A stretch of 64,000 nt of DNA, from positions 5,204,001 to 5,268,000 of the forward strand of contig CP054837.1 of assembly GCA_028768525.1 (NCBI GenBank), written 5' to 3'. Below the pieces are notes generated by a model. The model was not told the origin of the DNA. It ran no database searches and saw only the letters and a list, made by a program, of their open reading frames with translations. Of this stretch, positions 1 to 8,075 are shown one piece after another. The translations under genes and the position numbers were made by a program. The number at the start of each line of letters is the position of its first letter. Positions within the stretch are counted from its first letter, which is position 1. The stretch comes from Desulfobacter sp. GTDB taxonomy: Bacteria > Desulfobacterota > Desulfobacteria > Desulfobacterales > Desulfobacteraceae.

Positions 1-2
1 TT

Positions 3-1406
3 TTGCTTTGGGGATACATTTATCTGATAGCAGAAGAGTATGAGGCCGGAATTGTTGGGCTCACTTGCCCAGAATGCAGGAAAACAACATTGAAAAAGTT
101 GCCAGGTTATATGGCTATGCAGAGCCTTATAGTTCTTCGAAAAAAATGTTTGGATAAATACCAGGAAAAAGCATACATTTTAAAACCGGAACTCAAGCAC
201 TGTATTTACTTTTCAGCACATCACCTGGTTGCTTCTAATTTGATTGATGCTTTACCCAGACTCAAAGATAAAGGTATTGAATATTCTATCCCTTCAGAGT
301 TGGAATTGAATGAGTATTCTGAAACACTACGAGCCAAAAATCCTTTTGTCGTTTCTGAAAACGAAATTCCGTTGATCCTGGAGATTGAGAACGAAAACGG
401 ATTCAAGTCGTTTCCTAGGGCGGTTCCATCAACGTCAATTTATATGAATTTGGATAAACTCTATCTGGATAACGAGTATGAGTATATTAATCTCATTTTG
501 AACAGAGATCTAATTAGGCCCAACACTCAAGAGGACGTTGACCATATTTCAGAGTACAACAGTAGCCCAGTTAAAACCAATGACCTTTCATTAGATGAGT
601 TCAATGGATTTCAATGCAACCATCTATCATGGAAACGCAAGTCATTTCAAAATAACCTGGATGATTTTCTGAGTGCGATACCAGCGGTAAGGAACAGTAT
701 CGATTGTGAACTTACATACAGGAATCAATTGATAAATAAATACGCCAGGAAATTCTATTATCAGACCAGGACAATTGAGGAACAGAAATTCGAAAACAAA
801 GAACTCCAGGAAATTGAAGCCTTTGGTTTAGAAAAAATTATCGGTGTTGATTTCTCTGAAATGGACTCCCCTGTTCCCATTAACTCAATGCATGGTGGGC
901 AATTGATGGAAAAATGGGAGATGGATGCCTTCAGTATAATCGATCTAATCAAACACAATGGACTTGTTGCCTATGACAGCGTTTATTCAGTACACATAAA
1001 TAAAGATTCATTTCATCCAGCCTTGGTAGCTGAACTGACAACCGGAGATCTGGAACAACAAAAAGTCTCTATGCAAAGATTACGGTTCGATCCTTCAAAT
1101 GTTAAGAATTATGAACAGCACCATCCTGAAATTCTAACGGCAGCGACTCTAAAAGCACCTCAATTCAACATTAATGCACCCTCAGAAAAGACGCCAAAAG
1201 AGATGGCAATAGAGCTTTGTAGAGCTGCGGCACAAAAACTTGTAGACCAATCTCCCGAAATTACTTTGCCTGCGATACTCAAAAATCATGAGTTCAAAAA
1301 AAGCTATAGGGGAAAAGAAGACCATATTCCGACCAGTGACAGTGGATGGAGAAACTGGCTAAAAGGTATCTACAATTCTCAAAAAGGGCGTAAAAAAGGG
1401 TCTTGA
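3..1406 (+). CDS. Hypothetical protein of integrative element, probably 5'-truncated by window edge
   Basis: I do not recognise this family. The frame is open from the left edge; the first usable codon is a TTG at position 3, so the true start may lie outside the window. The visible protein (467 aa) has a CPEC pair near residues 22-25 that resembles half of a zinc knuckle, then a long acidic, Asn- and Glu-rich region without membrane segments. The C-terminus is basic (a GRKKGS tail) and could contact nucleic acid, but that is a guess. Base composition is AT-rich like the other genes up to the integrase, so I treat it as cargo of the mobile element. A 9-bp hairpin (1523-1548) lies 117 bases downstream. 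Confidence 0.6.
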   Translation: MLWGYIYLIAEEYEAGIVGLTCPECRKTTLKKLPGYMAMQSLIVLRKKCLDKYQEKAYILKPELKHCIYFSAHHLVASNLIDALPRLKDKGIEYSIPSELELNEYSETLRAKNPFVVSENEIPLILEIENENGFKSFPRAVPSTSIYMNLDKLYLDNEYEYINLILNRDLIRPNTQEDVDHISEYNSSPVKTNDLSLDEFNGFQCNHLSWKRKSFQNNLDDFLSAIPAVRNSIDCELTYRNQLINKYARKFYYQTRTIEEQKFENKELQEIEAFGLEKIIGVDFSEMDSPVPINSMHGGQLMEKWEMDAFSIIDLIKHNGLVAYDSVYSVHINKDSFHPALVAELTTGDLEQQKVSMQRLRFDPSNVKNYEQHHPEILTAATLKAPQFNINAPSEKTPKEMAIELCRAAAQKLVDQSPEITLPAILKNHEFKKSYRGKEDHIPTSDSGWRNWLKGIYNSQKGRKKGS

Positions 1407-1522
1407 TTCCCACCCAAATTATAATTTCATTGTAGTTAAACGCTAAACAAACCACGAAACCTGAAATCCCAACTACTTCCCGCTTGGATTTTTTCCTTTC
1501 CAAACAGCCTGTTAGAAGAAAC

Positions 1523-1560
1523 AAACCGCAAATAAACTGTTGCGGTTTATCTGTAATTTT
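1523..1560 (+). terminator. Possible terminator hairpin downstream of first gene
   Basis: AAACCGCAA (1523-1531) pairs with TTGCGGTTT (1540-1548) around an 8-base loop. A weakly T-rich stretch ending in AATTTT follows. It could stop transcription of the gene ending at 1406, though the distance and imperfect T-run make it uncertain. Confidence 0.35.
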
Positions 1561-1585
1561 ATTCACAAATTCTTTCCGTTATTTT

Positions 1586-1591
1586 CCTCTT
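1586..1591. repeat. Target-site duplication, left copy (CCTCTT)
   Basis: The hexamer CCTCTT abuts the left IS end at 1592 and is repeated directly at 4449-4454. A 6-bp duplication is within the 4-8 bp range of IS21-family elements. Confidence 0.85.
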
Positions 1592-1620
1592 TGATCAACG
1601 ACAAATATTTTTTTCCTTCA

Positions 1621-1639
1621 ACGACAATTAAAACTCCCG
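1621..1639 (+). repeat. Left inner inverted repeat of IS21 element
   Basis: The arm begins ACGACAATTAAAA and is the reverse complement of 4401-4419 at 18 of 19 positions. IS21 ends typically carry several short repeats that bind the transposase. Confidence 0.8.
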
Positions 1640-1772
1640 TTCCCCAACCTGCGTAACCATTTAATTTCATTAAAAAATACTTGCAAAACAATTCTGATTA
1701 TGTTTTTTAAGACCATCCTTCCGGAGGATAAGGCTATGCTGGAGAGCAACCTGAGCGCCGAGAAGGTGACTG

Positions 1773-1828
1773 AAGTATGAGGGGCCGTATTTTCCACGTA
1801 CGGCCTTTCGCTTTTTGCTCTCATACTT
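1773..1828. other. Nested inverted repeats in the non-coding end of the IS
   Basis: The outer arms AAGTATGAG (1773-1781) and CTCATACTT (1820-1828) enclose an inner stem GGCCGTA (1783-1789) / TACGGCC (1799-1805). This would make a two-level RNA hairpin on either strand. The surrounding stretch 1640-1897 holds no convincing gene. It also contains a G-run/C-run hairpin near 1852-1875. Function unknown; it may be a decayed 3' part of the third IS gene or a structured RNA. Confidence 0.45.
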
Positions 1829-1897
1829 TGGTCTATAATGCGCTAAACTCCGGGGGTTTGGGGGCTGGCCCCCATTATAATCCGGTAAAAAGTCCTT

Positions 1898-2116
1898 TTA
1901 ATTACCATCACAAAACCCGGTTCTTCCATGGGTTAAGCCCTCTATCGATAGTATCCGTCCGATAGTGCTTGCTGACGGCATTGGTTCAATATTTTCCGCT
2001 TCCATCTCCTTGCTGATAGCACCGGCACCGCAGTTCAGGCCTCGATTGTATAAATCCAGTCGGATCATTTTAATAATCTCAACAATCTCCTGCCTGGTAT
2101 ATCTGGTCTCGATCAT
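1898..2116 (-). pseudogene. Truncated third IS gene, integrase-like N-terminal fragment
   Basis: The 72-aa product resembles the N-terminal HTH/linker part of DDE integrases of the IS481/IS21 type, with the GLTHGRTG turn that normally precedes the catalytic core. The similarity then stops (FCDGN and stop), so the catalytic domain is missing. The start overlaps the istB stop as TAATG (2118-2114), and GGAGG sits upstream, so translation is coupled to istB. This suggests that the ancestral element had three genes and lost most of the third. The family assignment is from memory of the motif pattern only. Confidence 0.55.
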
Positions 2117-2865
2117 TATTCGGCCTCCATTTTAGCCTGTTCCATGCGATAGCTTTCCACATTCAATTCAAGGATGATACTGTGATGAACGAGTCTGTCG
2201 ATGGCTGCTGCCGTTGTCATAGGGTCCTTAAAAATCTGTTCCCACTTAGAGAACGGAAGATTGCTCGTGATCATCAGGCTGCCCTGTTCATACCGTTCCG
2301 CCAAAAAGGTAAACAGCACTTCCATTTCTCCCCGGCTTTGTTGGACATACCCAATGTCATCTATAATCACAGCATCAAACCTGGAGAGGGATTTGAGTTT
2401 TTTGGTTAGCTCAAGATCCCTTTTGGCAATCAGCAGATCCTGGACGAGCTGACTGCATGAGATAAAAAGAACCTGCTTACCCTTTGCAATTAATTCATGG
2501 CCAATGGCACAGAGCAGATGGGTTTTCCCGCTACCCGGATTACCAAAGGCCAGGATGTTTTCACAGCGCTCTAAAAAAGCGCCGTTGACCAGGACACTTA
2601 AATGATTGGCAACCTTTAAGGGGAGGCGCTTTTTATCAAAATTCTCAAATGTCTTGGAAGATGGCAACTTGGATGCCCTCAGGTTACGTGATATCCGGTT
2701 CTGCCAGCGGACTTCGCATTCGAGACTCAACAATTGTAAGAGGTACTTTTCATATCCCCATGCCTCCGCCCTGGCCTGATCCGCCATTTCTTCATAACTG
2801 CGGCGCATGGTCGGCATATGGAGGCTTTTAAGATTGGTGTCTATCTGATCCCGATCATTGATCAT
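2116..2865 (-). CDS. istB: IS21-family helper ATPase IstB
   Basis: A 249-aa AAA+ ATPase related to DnaC that assists the IstA transposase in target selection. The Walker A motif GNPGSGKTH lies near residue 109, and the Walker B motif VIIDDIGYV is clear. Length and order match the family. The start codon overlaps the istA stop (ATGA, 2865-2862), the usual coupled arrangement of this IS family. The stop overlaps the start of the short third ORF. No frameshift is visible, so the protein should be functional. Confidence 0.93.
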   Translation of the reverse strand: MINDRDQIDTNLKSLHMPTMRRSYEEMADQARAEAWGYEKYLLQLLSLECEVRWQNRISRNLRASKLPSSKTFENFDKKRLPLKVANHLSVLVNGAFLERCENILAFGNPGSGKTHLLCAIGHELIAKGKQVLFISCSQLVQDLLIAKRDLELTKKLKSLSRFDAVIIDDIGYVQQSRGEMEVLFTFLAERYEQGSLMITSNLPFSKWEQIFKDPMTTAAAIDRLVHHSIILELNVESYRMEQAKMEAE

Positions 2866-4340
2866 GCCGCCACCCCCTTGAGCAATTGGTCATAACGAGT
2901 CAAATCAACTGCCTGGATATGAACATCATCCGGCCTGCTGACAGAGGCGTTGGACTCAATAAGGCGTTTAACAGCCTCTTTGCTGATTTCCTGATCCTCG
3001 TTTATTAGAACCATCAGGGCGCTGTCTACTGCCACCTCGCTTGTCTTTGCTGCCAGGTATAATATTTTCAGATACCTTGCTGCTGAGCTTTTAACGGTAT
3101 AACGCTTTCTTAAATGATCGTAGGCAATCCGGAACCGGCTGGTGGGGAACATGGCATTACGATAACGATAATTTTCAAATGCCCCCGGTTTTTTGACCAG
3201 GCTGTCAATGATATGCCGGTAATTGATTTTATATTTGCCCTCACCCCGCAACCTTGGCAAAGTATCGACCTTTCTCTGGCCGTACCAGACCTCCAGGCAT
3301 TCCATGTAGAGGCGGACCTGGATATTTTCTCCTATGAGCCTGCTGTCTACAGAGTAAACGTTGTGATTGACCCGAATGGTACTGCTGGGACCAACCTTTA
3401 AATCCATCTTTTTACATGCATCAAGCCGGCGTTTGGGCAACCGGTGTAGGAGATCCAGTTCTTGTGTAAACCGTTTCCTACGACCGGCATTTAGCTGTGC
3501 GAACAGTTTGGCCAGGAACAAGTCATATTCTTCCCGGTCTTTAAAATCCCGGTGTCCTCTCAGCATCAGGGCCTGGTCAACGGCTTTTTTGAACCGATAA
3601 TTGCGCTGCTCCACGTCTCCATTTTCATTGGGGCTGGCAGGGTTAGTTTTGCAAGGAATGATACCGTAATGGTCAACAAGATCCTGATACCTGCTGGTGA
3701 ACTCCTCAGGGTGACTTACCTTGTTAACAGCGGATGTCAGACAATCGGTGCGATGTTGCTGCGGCACACCACCAAGTTCCCATAGGGCATTTTGCAGGCC
3801 CTGGCTCAGGCTTTCGAAACTCTCTGAAAAACAGACTGTACCTGTCTCCCAATTGGAATAGGTCAAAACAAAATGGTAGATCAGGTGGTCAAAAGGGACG
3901 CCGCCTATAGTGACGCCCAGTTTATCCATGTGGGTGAAGTCTGACTGGCATAATTCGCCAGGCTTATGAATTTGAGCAAAAAAGATTTCTTTGGGCGGCC
4001 CCTCTGTAGCACGCCATTGCTTTATTCTCCGTTGCAGGGTCCGTAATTGTCCATCGGCGAACCGGCCGGGGTGTCTGCGTTGCAAATCCTCAAACAGTGT
4101 CTTGGCCTCCAGACCTGGATTTATGGTCAACATGCCTTTGATACCATCCCAGGTCTCCTCAAACGGATCTTTGCGTGTGCGCCATGTATGATCCGTTTTG
4201 AGTTCACTCGGCAACTTCCCGTGTTCACGGTACTTTCGAGCTGTTTTTTCATCCATTCCAGCTTTCATTGCTGCTATCCCGAAACTCTTCTCTGACTGAA
4301 TCAACTTGAACAACCTCCTCACTTGCTGGTCCGTTACCAT
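2862..4340 (-). CDS. istA: IS21-family transposase IstA
   Basis: A 492-aa DDE transposase. The N-terminal HTH region includes AAMKAGMDEKTARKYREHG. The integrase core follows, with the first catalytic Asp in CQSDFTHMD and the catalytic Glu region in SPNENGDVEQRNYRF. The C-terminal beta-rich domain (VGPSSTIRVNHNVYSVDSR) is typical of the family. A GGAG ribosome site precedes the ATG at 4340. The gene is intact and translationally coupled to istB. Promoter sequences would have to lie in the 100 bp up to the right end at 4448, which also contains the inverted repeat. Confidence 0.95.
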   Translation of the reverse strand: MVTDQQVRRLFKLIQSEKSFGIAAMKAGMDEKTARKYREHGKLPSELKTDHTWRTRKDPFEETWDGIKGMLTINPGLEAKTLFEDLQRRHPGRFADGQLRTLQRRIKQWRATEGPPKEIFFAQIHKPGELCQSDFTHMDKLGVTIGGVPFDHLIYHFVLTYSNWETGTVCFSESFESLSQGLQNALWELGGVPQQHRTDCLTSAVNKVSHPEEFTSRYQDLVDHYGIIPCKTNPASPNENGDVEQRNYRFKKAVDQALMLRGHRDFKDREEYDLFLAKLFAQLNAGRRKRFTQELDLLHRLPKRRLDACKKMDLKVGPSSTIRVNHNVYSVDSRLIGENIQVRLYMECLEVWYGQRKVDTLPRLRGEGKYKINYRHIIDSLVKKPGAFENYRYRNAMFPTSRFRIAYDHLRKRYTVKSSAARYLKILYLAAKTSEVAVDSALMVLINEDQEISKEAVKRLIESNASVSRPDDVHIQAVDLTRYDQLLKGVAA

Positions 4341-4400
4341 CCAAATCTCTCCTTCTGTTCAATTTGGATGTTTCTACCATTTTTTTTGATTCTTAAATTT

Positions 4401-4419
4401 CGGGAATTTTAATTGTCGT
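4401..4419 (-). repeat. Right inner inverted repeat of IS21 element
   Basis: The arm ends TTTTAATTGTCGT and mirrors 1621-1639 with one mismatch. It lies between istA and the right end of the element. Confidence 0.8.
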
Positions 4420-4448
4420 TTGGCGGGAATTATAAATGACGCTGATCA

Positions 4449-4454
4449 CCTCTT
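4449..4454. repeat. Target-site duplication, right copy (CCTCTT)
   Basis: This is the second copy of the hexamer at 1586-1591 and directly abuts the right IS end at 4448. Confidence 0.85.
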
Positions 4455-4529
4455 ACGTTCTCCGCGGAACAAGAACAGAACCCGAAAGGGTGGCCACCCT
4501 CCACTAACTATTTTGATTGGAGGAAAACA

Positions 4530-6131
4530 ATGAAAGAAGAAAACAACAAAAAGATTGAAACCTTACTGATCAGCTCCCTGACCAAAGACCCCAACCACTC
4601 CAGGCAAGACCTGGGAGACATAGAATCCCTGAAAGAAAGCATCAGAAAAGACGGACTCATAGTGCCCATCAACGTCAACAGAACCCAGGACGGTATTTGC
4701 TTCTACAATGACGGATGGAGAAGAATTGAAGCACTAAAAGCAATGGGTAAAAAGGAAGTTCTTTGCTTAGTCCATGACGGGTATGTGCCTGAGGATGCGG
4801 CCCATCAGTTTTATGTGATCAATAAAAAGCGCAAAGCACTCAATCCCATTGAGGAGGCGCTTCATATAAACATGATGAATACAACCTTTGGCCGTAGCTT
4901 CAGACATCTCGAAATCAAGGGATATGGCGATGCCACGACACTTTCAAGAAAGGCTCAACTGGTCAAGCACCCCGAAGAGGTACGGCAGCAAATTGCCGAT
5001 GGAAAACTCTCCATGTCCCATGGGCTGGCGCTGCTTGACCTTTCAAGCGATGAAGAGCGGATCAATATGGCCAAACGTGCAGTTGACCAAGAATGGTCTG
5101 CCACCCTTCTGGAGAAGGCAATCCGGCGCTATCTTCTGGAAGATGAAAAGACCCCGGAAAAAAAGGTGTCAATCTCTGATGCAGATATCTCCGGAGTATA
5201 TTTCAAAGATGCCAGAGATATGAGCGAGCAAGAGGACGGGTCTGTGGGCCTCATTTTTACCAGTCCTCCATACTTTCTGGGTATGGAATATGAACAGGGG
5301 TACTCCATTGATGATCACTGGGATAACATTGAGGCTGTCATGGCCGAATGCGCCAGGGTTATCATGCCAGGTGGAGTTGTCGCACTTAATCTCAATGACA
5401 TCCACAATTTCAAAGGAAAAAAAGGGACTGATAAAAAAGCTCACTTGGAACTTACGGGGCATTTTTACCAAAGATTCCTCAAAAAGCATGGTGTGACTCT
5501 TGAGAGCCAGATCGTCTGGGCCAAAGCCCCTCATGCTTATTCAACGGATCGTTCTCGTGCATATGGCAAGGAGACCAAACACGCCGAGTACAAAATCATC
5601 AATCGACATGAATTCATATATCTCTTCCGTAAAGACGGAGAGCGTAAGATCCCGTCAGAAAAGGTAAACTTGGATTCAATTTTAACAAGAGAAGATTGGG
5701 CCAAATATATCCCGAGTGTATGGGATATCCCCCAGGTATGGAAAAGCGAGGGTCATCCTAATGTGTTCCCAGAGGAACTTGCCCGTCGTGTCATCAAGAT
5801 GTTCTCATTCGTTGGGGAAATTGTCCTTGATCCCTTCCTTGGCAGCGGTACCACCATCAAAGTTGCCAGAGAACTGGCCCGTGAAGGTGTCGGTTATGAA
5901 CGGGAAGCGGAACTCTACAAAGAAATCATCGCTAAAAAGTTGAAAGGGACTCTATCTGGAGAAGAGGGTGAGTCCTACGAATCTGTCTCCGAATTTGCCA
6001 AACGGCATATGGAGGAACTCGAGGCAACCCAACCTGAAAACACTGAGACTGAATATGCAGAAGAGGGGCGGGACTATAGCGCACTTGCGTTTGGCACAAA
6101 ATCCACTGAAAAAGAGCTAAACCACGCTTAA
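4530..6131 (+). CDS. ParB-like domain / DNA methyltransferase fusion
   Basis: This 533-aa protein joins an N-terminal ParB/Srx-like domain to a C-terminal adenine-N6 or cytosine-N4 methyltransferase. The ParB-like part shows LKESIRKDGLIVPINVN and GWRRIEALKAMG, around residues 34-75. The methyltransferase has the catalytic TSPPY motif at residues 244-248 and the SAM-binding DPFLGSGTT at 434-442. This order is the permuted beta class. GGAGG ends 6 bases before the ATG. Such fusions are found in phages and integrative elements, where they may protect DNA or modulate host restriction. No restriction endonuclease is nearby, so an orphan methylase is more likely than a restriction-modification pair. 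Target sequence unknown. Confidence 0.88.
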   Translation: MKEENNKKIETLLISSLTKDPNHSRQDLGDIESLKESIRKDGLIVPINVNRTQDGICFYNDGWRRIEALKAMGKKEVLCLVHDGYVPEDAAHQFYVINKKRKALNPIEEALHINMMNTTFGRSFRHLEIKGYGDATTLSRKAQLVKHPEEVRQQIADGKLSMSHGLALLDLSSDEERINMAKRAVDQEWSATLLEKAIRRYLLEDEKTPEKKVSISDADISGVYFKDARDMSEQEDGSVGLIFTSPPYFLGMEYEQGYSIDDHWDNIEAVMAECARVIMPGGVVALNLNDIHNFKGKKGTDKKAHLELTGHFYQRFLKKHGVTLESQIVWAKAPHAYSTDRSRAYGKETKHAEYKIINRHEFIYLFRKDGERKIPSEKVNLDSILTREDWAKYIPSVWDIPQVWKSEGHPNVFPEELARRVIKMFSFVGEIVLDPFLGSGTTIKVARELAREGVGYEREAELYKEIIAKKLKGTLSGEEGESYESVSEFAKRHMEELEATQPENTETEYAEEGRDYSALAFGTKSTEKELNHA

Positions 6132-6193
6132 CCTTAATCAGAGGAGCGGGGGATTGCATATCCCCTGCGCCTCTCAAAACGGAGGAATGACAA

Positions 6194-6400
6194 GTGTCTT
6201 CAACTCTATGTGCCCAGACTGTGCCCAGAAAAAGACTTTACTCCATCAAAGAACTTGTCGCCCATATCGGGGCCACCGAATGGTTCTGGCGTAATCAAAT
6301 CTGGGACGGACAACTACCATATGTCCAGGTCGGTCGGAAACAGTTCGTAGATCACCAGGATGTTGAAACTTTTATCGAAGAAAATAAACATAAAAATTAG
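6194..6400 (+). CDS. Excisionase-like helix-turn-helix protein
   Basis: A 68-aa protein with the HTH_17/MerR-like pattern of excisionases: YSIKELVAHIGATEWFWRNQIWDGQLPYVQVGRKQFVDHQDVETFIEE. The winged-helix signature (LPYVQVGRKQFV) is typical of factors that bend att DNA or regulate integrase. The start is GTG at 6194 with GGAGG 8 bases upstream; an ATG at 6187 is in another frame. Its position between the methyltransferase and the integrase supports a role in excision control, which is an inference. Confidence 0.75.
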   Translation: MSSTLCAQTVPRKRLYSIKELVAHIGATEWFWRNQIWDGQLPYVQVGRKQFVDHQDVETFIEENKHKN

Positions 6401-6417
6401 AATAAGGAGAATATCTT

Positions 6418-6735
6418 ATGGAAACTTTAATTATGAACAGTGAGAACGAAAAAATATTTAAACTCTATGCCGATGATGGCAGCGGGCTGGTGCAAGATCT
6501 GAATCTGGCCTATGCGTATTTGAATCTCATTGAGCAAAATTTCCAGGAATCAGGTGATGCTTTAGTCATTGGTGATAATTATGATCAGGATCTTTTACAA
6601 ATGTATGAACCCGAACAGTTAAATGTGGTTTTATCAAAAATTCCTGCTGCTGAAATTAATTTCAGGGACAACCCCCATACTCTTTTGATGTTGAAAAATC
6701 TAAAAGAGATTATTGAAAAGCTCCTTGTTCAGTAG
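6418..6735 (+). CDS. Small acidic hypothetical protein
   Basis: A 105-aa protein that I do not recognise. It is acidic, with no cysteine cluster, signal peptide or membrane segment. It looks largely helical (LNLAYAYLNLIEQNFQ; LLMLKNLKEIIEKLLVQ). AAGGAG precedes the ATG, only 17 bases after the HTH gene, so the two are probably co-transcribed. A good terminator follows at 6764-6800, closing the methyltransferase-HTH-orf unit before the integrase. A small regulatory or anti-defence role is possible but unsupported. Confidence 0.7.
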   Translation: METLIMNSENEKIFKLYADDGSGLVQDLNLAYAYLNLIEQNFQESGDALVIGDNYDQDLLQMYEPEQLNVVLSKIPAAEINFRDNPHTLLMLKNLKEIIEKLLVQ

Positions 6736-6763
6736 GATAGAGGTTAGGAATATAACTTTTGAG

Positions 6764-6800
6764 AATGCCCCTTGTTTATACAGGGGGCATTTTTCTTTCT
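6764..6800 (+). terminator. Rho-independent terminator after the methyltransferase-HTH-orf unit
   Basis: AATGCCCC (6764-6771) pairs with GGGGCATT (6784-6791), followed by TTTCTTTCTTCTT. It separates the upstream genes from the integrase. Confidence 0.7.
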
Positions 6801-6933
6801 TCTTGATCTAATAATTTTCAGATGGGATATTCAAAGGTACAAATCATGTTCTCCATGTCTAATTTCACTGGAGACATTGGGGGAGCATGTTTGTTCCATC
6901 TTGCGCCCGTCAAGGCAACGATGGAGGTATACT

Positions 6934-8028
6934 ATGGGAAGCGTGTATAAACGTGGAAATGTTTACTGGATTAAGTACTACAGGCAGGGGAAGTGCTTTC
7001 GGGAAAGCTCAGAGAGCACCAAAAAGATGGTAGCAAAAAAACTTTTAAGCAGAAGGGAGGGTGAAATTGCCCAGGGGAAAATTCCTGGGGTGCAGTTTGA
7101 AAAGGTAAAATTTGAAGATCTGGCAGAAGGATTTTTACGAGATTACAAGATCAATCAGAAAAAGTCCTTGGTTAAGGCAGAAAGGAGTGTACGGCGCTTA
7201 CAGACCCAGTTTGAAAATATGAGTGTGCCGCATATTACTACTCCCCGGATTAACACATACATTGAGGGTAGATTAAATGATGGTGCTGCAAATGCCACGA
7301 TTAATCGAGAATTGTCTGCTTTGAAACGGATGCTGAGTATTGGGGCGCAGCAAACTCCACCACTTGTAGACAGGGTGCCACATATTAAATTGCTTGAAGA
7401 AAATAATGTACGGACTGGGTTCTTTGAGCATGGTGAATTTTTGGCGTTGAGGGATAATCTTCCAGCATATCTAAAAGGGGTTGCTACTTTTGGTTATAAA
7501 TCTGGGTGGCGAGTTTCTGAGATTACCGGATTGAAATGGTCCAATGTGGATCTGGGGAAGAGGGTGGCCTGTCTGGAGATTGGTATGACCAAAAATAAAG
7601 AAGGTCGAACCATATATCTGGATGATGAACTCTTTGAGCTATTTCAGAAGCAGCGTGCAAAACAAAAAGATGGGAACAAGATTACCCCTTATGTATTTCC
7701 AAACCGGACCGGTGCTGGTCAGATTAAAGATTTCCGCAAGTCTTGGAAAACTGCATGCAAGGCAGCCGGAGTGGCTGGTTTAATTTTTCATGATCTGCGG
7801 AGAACAGCAGTGCGTAACATGGTTAGATCGGGTATTCCAGAAAGAGTTGCAATGATGATTTCAGGTCATAAAACCAGGGCCGTTTTTGAGCGGTACAACA
7901 TCGTCAGCGAAGATGATTTAATGGTTGCCGCCCAGAAGCAGGAAGATTATCTGAAAAATCAGTTGGGCACAATTCCGGGCACAGTGGCCCAAATTCCAAT
8001 AAAAAAGGCTTTCAACGAAAATCGCTGA
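6934..8028 (+). CDS. Tyrosine recombinase (integrase) of tRNA-Leu-anchored element
   Basis: A 364-aa phage-type integrase. The Arm-type N-terminal region (GSVYKRGNVYWIKYYRQGK) is followed by a core-binding SAM-like domain (NATINRELSALKRML) and a complete catalytic set: R193 in GWRVSE, H286 and R289 in HDLRR, H312 in SGHK, and nucleophile Y321 in ERYNI. I chose the ATG at 6934 because GGAGG lies 6 bases upstream and the N-terminus matches the family. A longer in-frame extension to 6772 runs through the upstream terminator. The stop lies 16 bases short of the 3' end of the convergent tRNA-Leu gene, so this enzyme very likely recombines at that tRNA. Confidence 0.93.
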   Translation: MGSVYKRGNVYWIKYYRQGKCFRESSESTKKMVAKKLLSRREGEIAQGKIPGVQFEKVKFEDLAEGFLRDYKINQKKSLVKAERSVRRLQTQFENMSVPHITTPRINTYIEGRLNDGAANATINRELSALKRMLSIGAQQTPPLVDRVPHIKLLEENNVRTGFFEHGEFLALRDNLPAYLKGVATFGYKSGWRVSEITGLKWSNVDLGKRVACLEIGMTKNKEGRTIYLDDELFELFQKQRAKQKDGNKITPYVFPNRTGAGQIKDFRKSWKTACKAAGVAGLIFHDLRRTAVRNMVRSGIPERVAMMISGHKTRAVFERYNIVSEDDLMVAAQKQEDYLKNQLGTIPGTVAQIPIKKAFNENR

Positions 8029-8035
8029 AAGCCTT
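8001..8035 (-). terminator. Terminator of tRNA-Leu embedded in the integrase 3' end
   Basis: AAGGCTTTCA (8005-8014) pairs with TGAAAGCCTT (8026-8035). On the minus strand the hairpin is followed by a T6 run (8006-8001), so it ends tRNA-Leu transcription. It overlaps the last codons and the stop of the integrase. Confidence 0.75.
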
Positions 8036-8075
8036 CTTGGAAGCTGGTACCGGAGGTCGGACTTGAACCGACAAG
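8029..8075. other. Inferred attachment site (att) of the integrative element at the tRNA-Leu 3' end
   Basis: The integrase stop, the tRNA 3' end and the change from AT-rich to GC-rich sequence all fall here. Tyrosine integrases commonly recombine in the T-arm/3' part of tRNAs. The exact core cannot be set because the other end of the element is outside the window. Confidence 0.5.

Larger units (their letters stand above)
1592..4448 (-). mobile_element. Complete IS21-family insertion sequence (istA-istB plus truncated third ORF)
   Basis: The two ends carry matching inverted arms. TGATCA occurs at 1592-1597 and 4443-4448, and a 19-bp internal arm (1621-1639) is the reverse complement of 4401-4419 with one mismatch. 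The spacing between the outer and inner arms is 23 bases on both sides. The hexamer CCTCTT flanks the element directly on both sides (1586-1591 and 4449-4454), as expected for an IS21 target duplication. The transposase operon reads on the minus strand, istA then istB, followed by a coupled short ORF and about 300 bp without a long ORF. The intact duplication indicates a fairly recent single insertion between the first gene and the ParB-methyltransferase gene. Confidence 0.9.

Noticed and set aside
1640..1897. Retron, group II intron or diversity-generating element in the IS passenger end
   Set aside because: No reverse-transcriptase frame, intron-type domain V or template/variable repeat pair is visible; only simple hairpins are.
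6772..6933. Longer integrase start at 6772
   Set aside because: This extension runs through the terminator hairpin at 6764-6800 and has no ribosome site. ATG 6934 has GGAGG at good spacing and the family-typical N-terminus.
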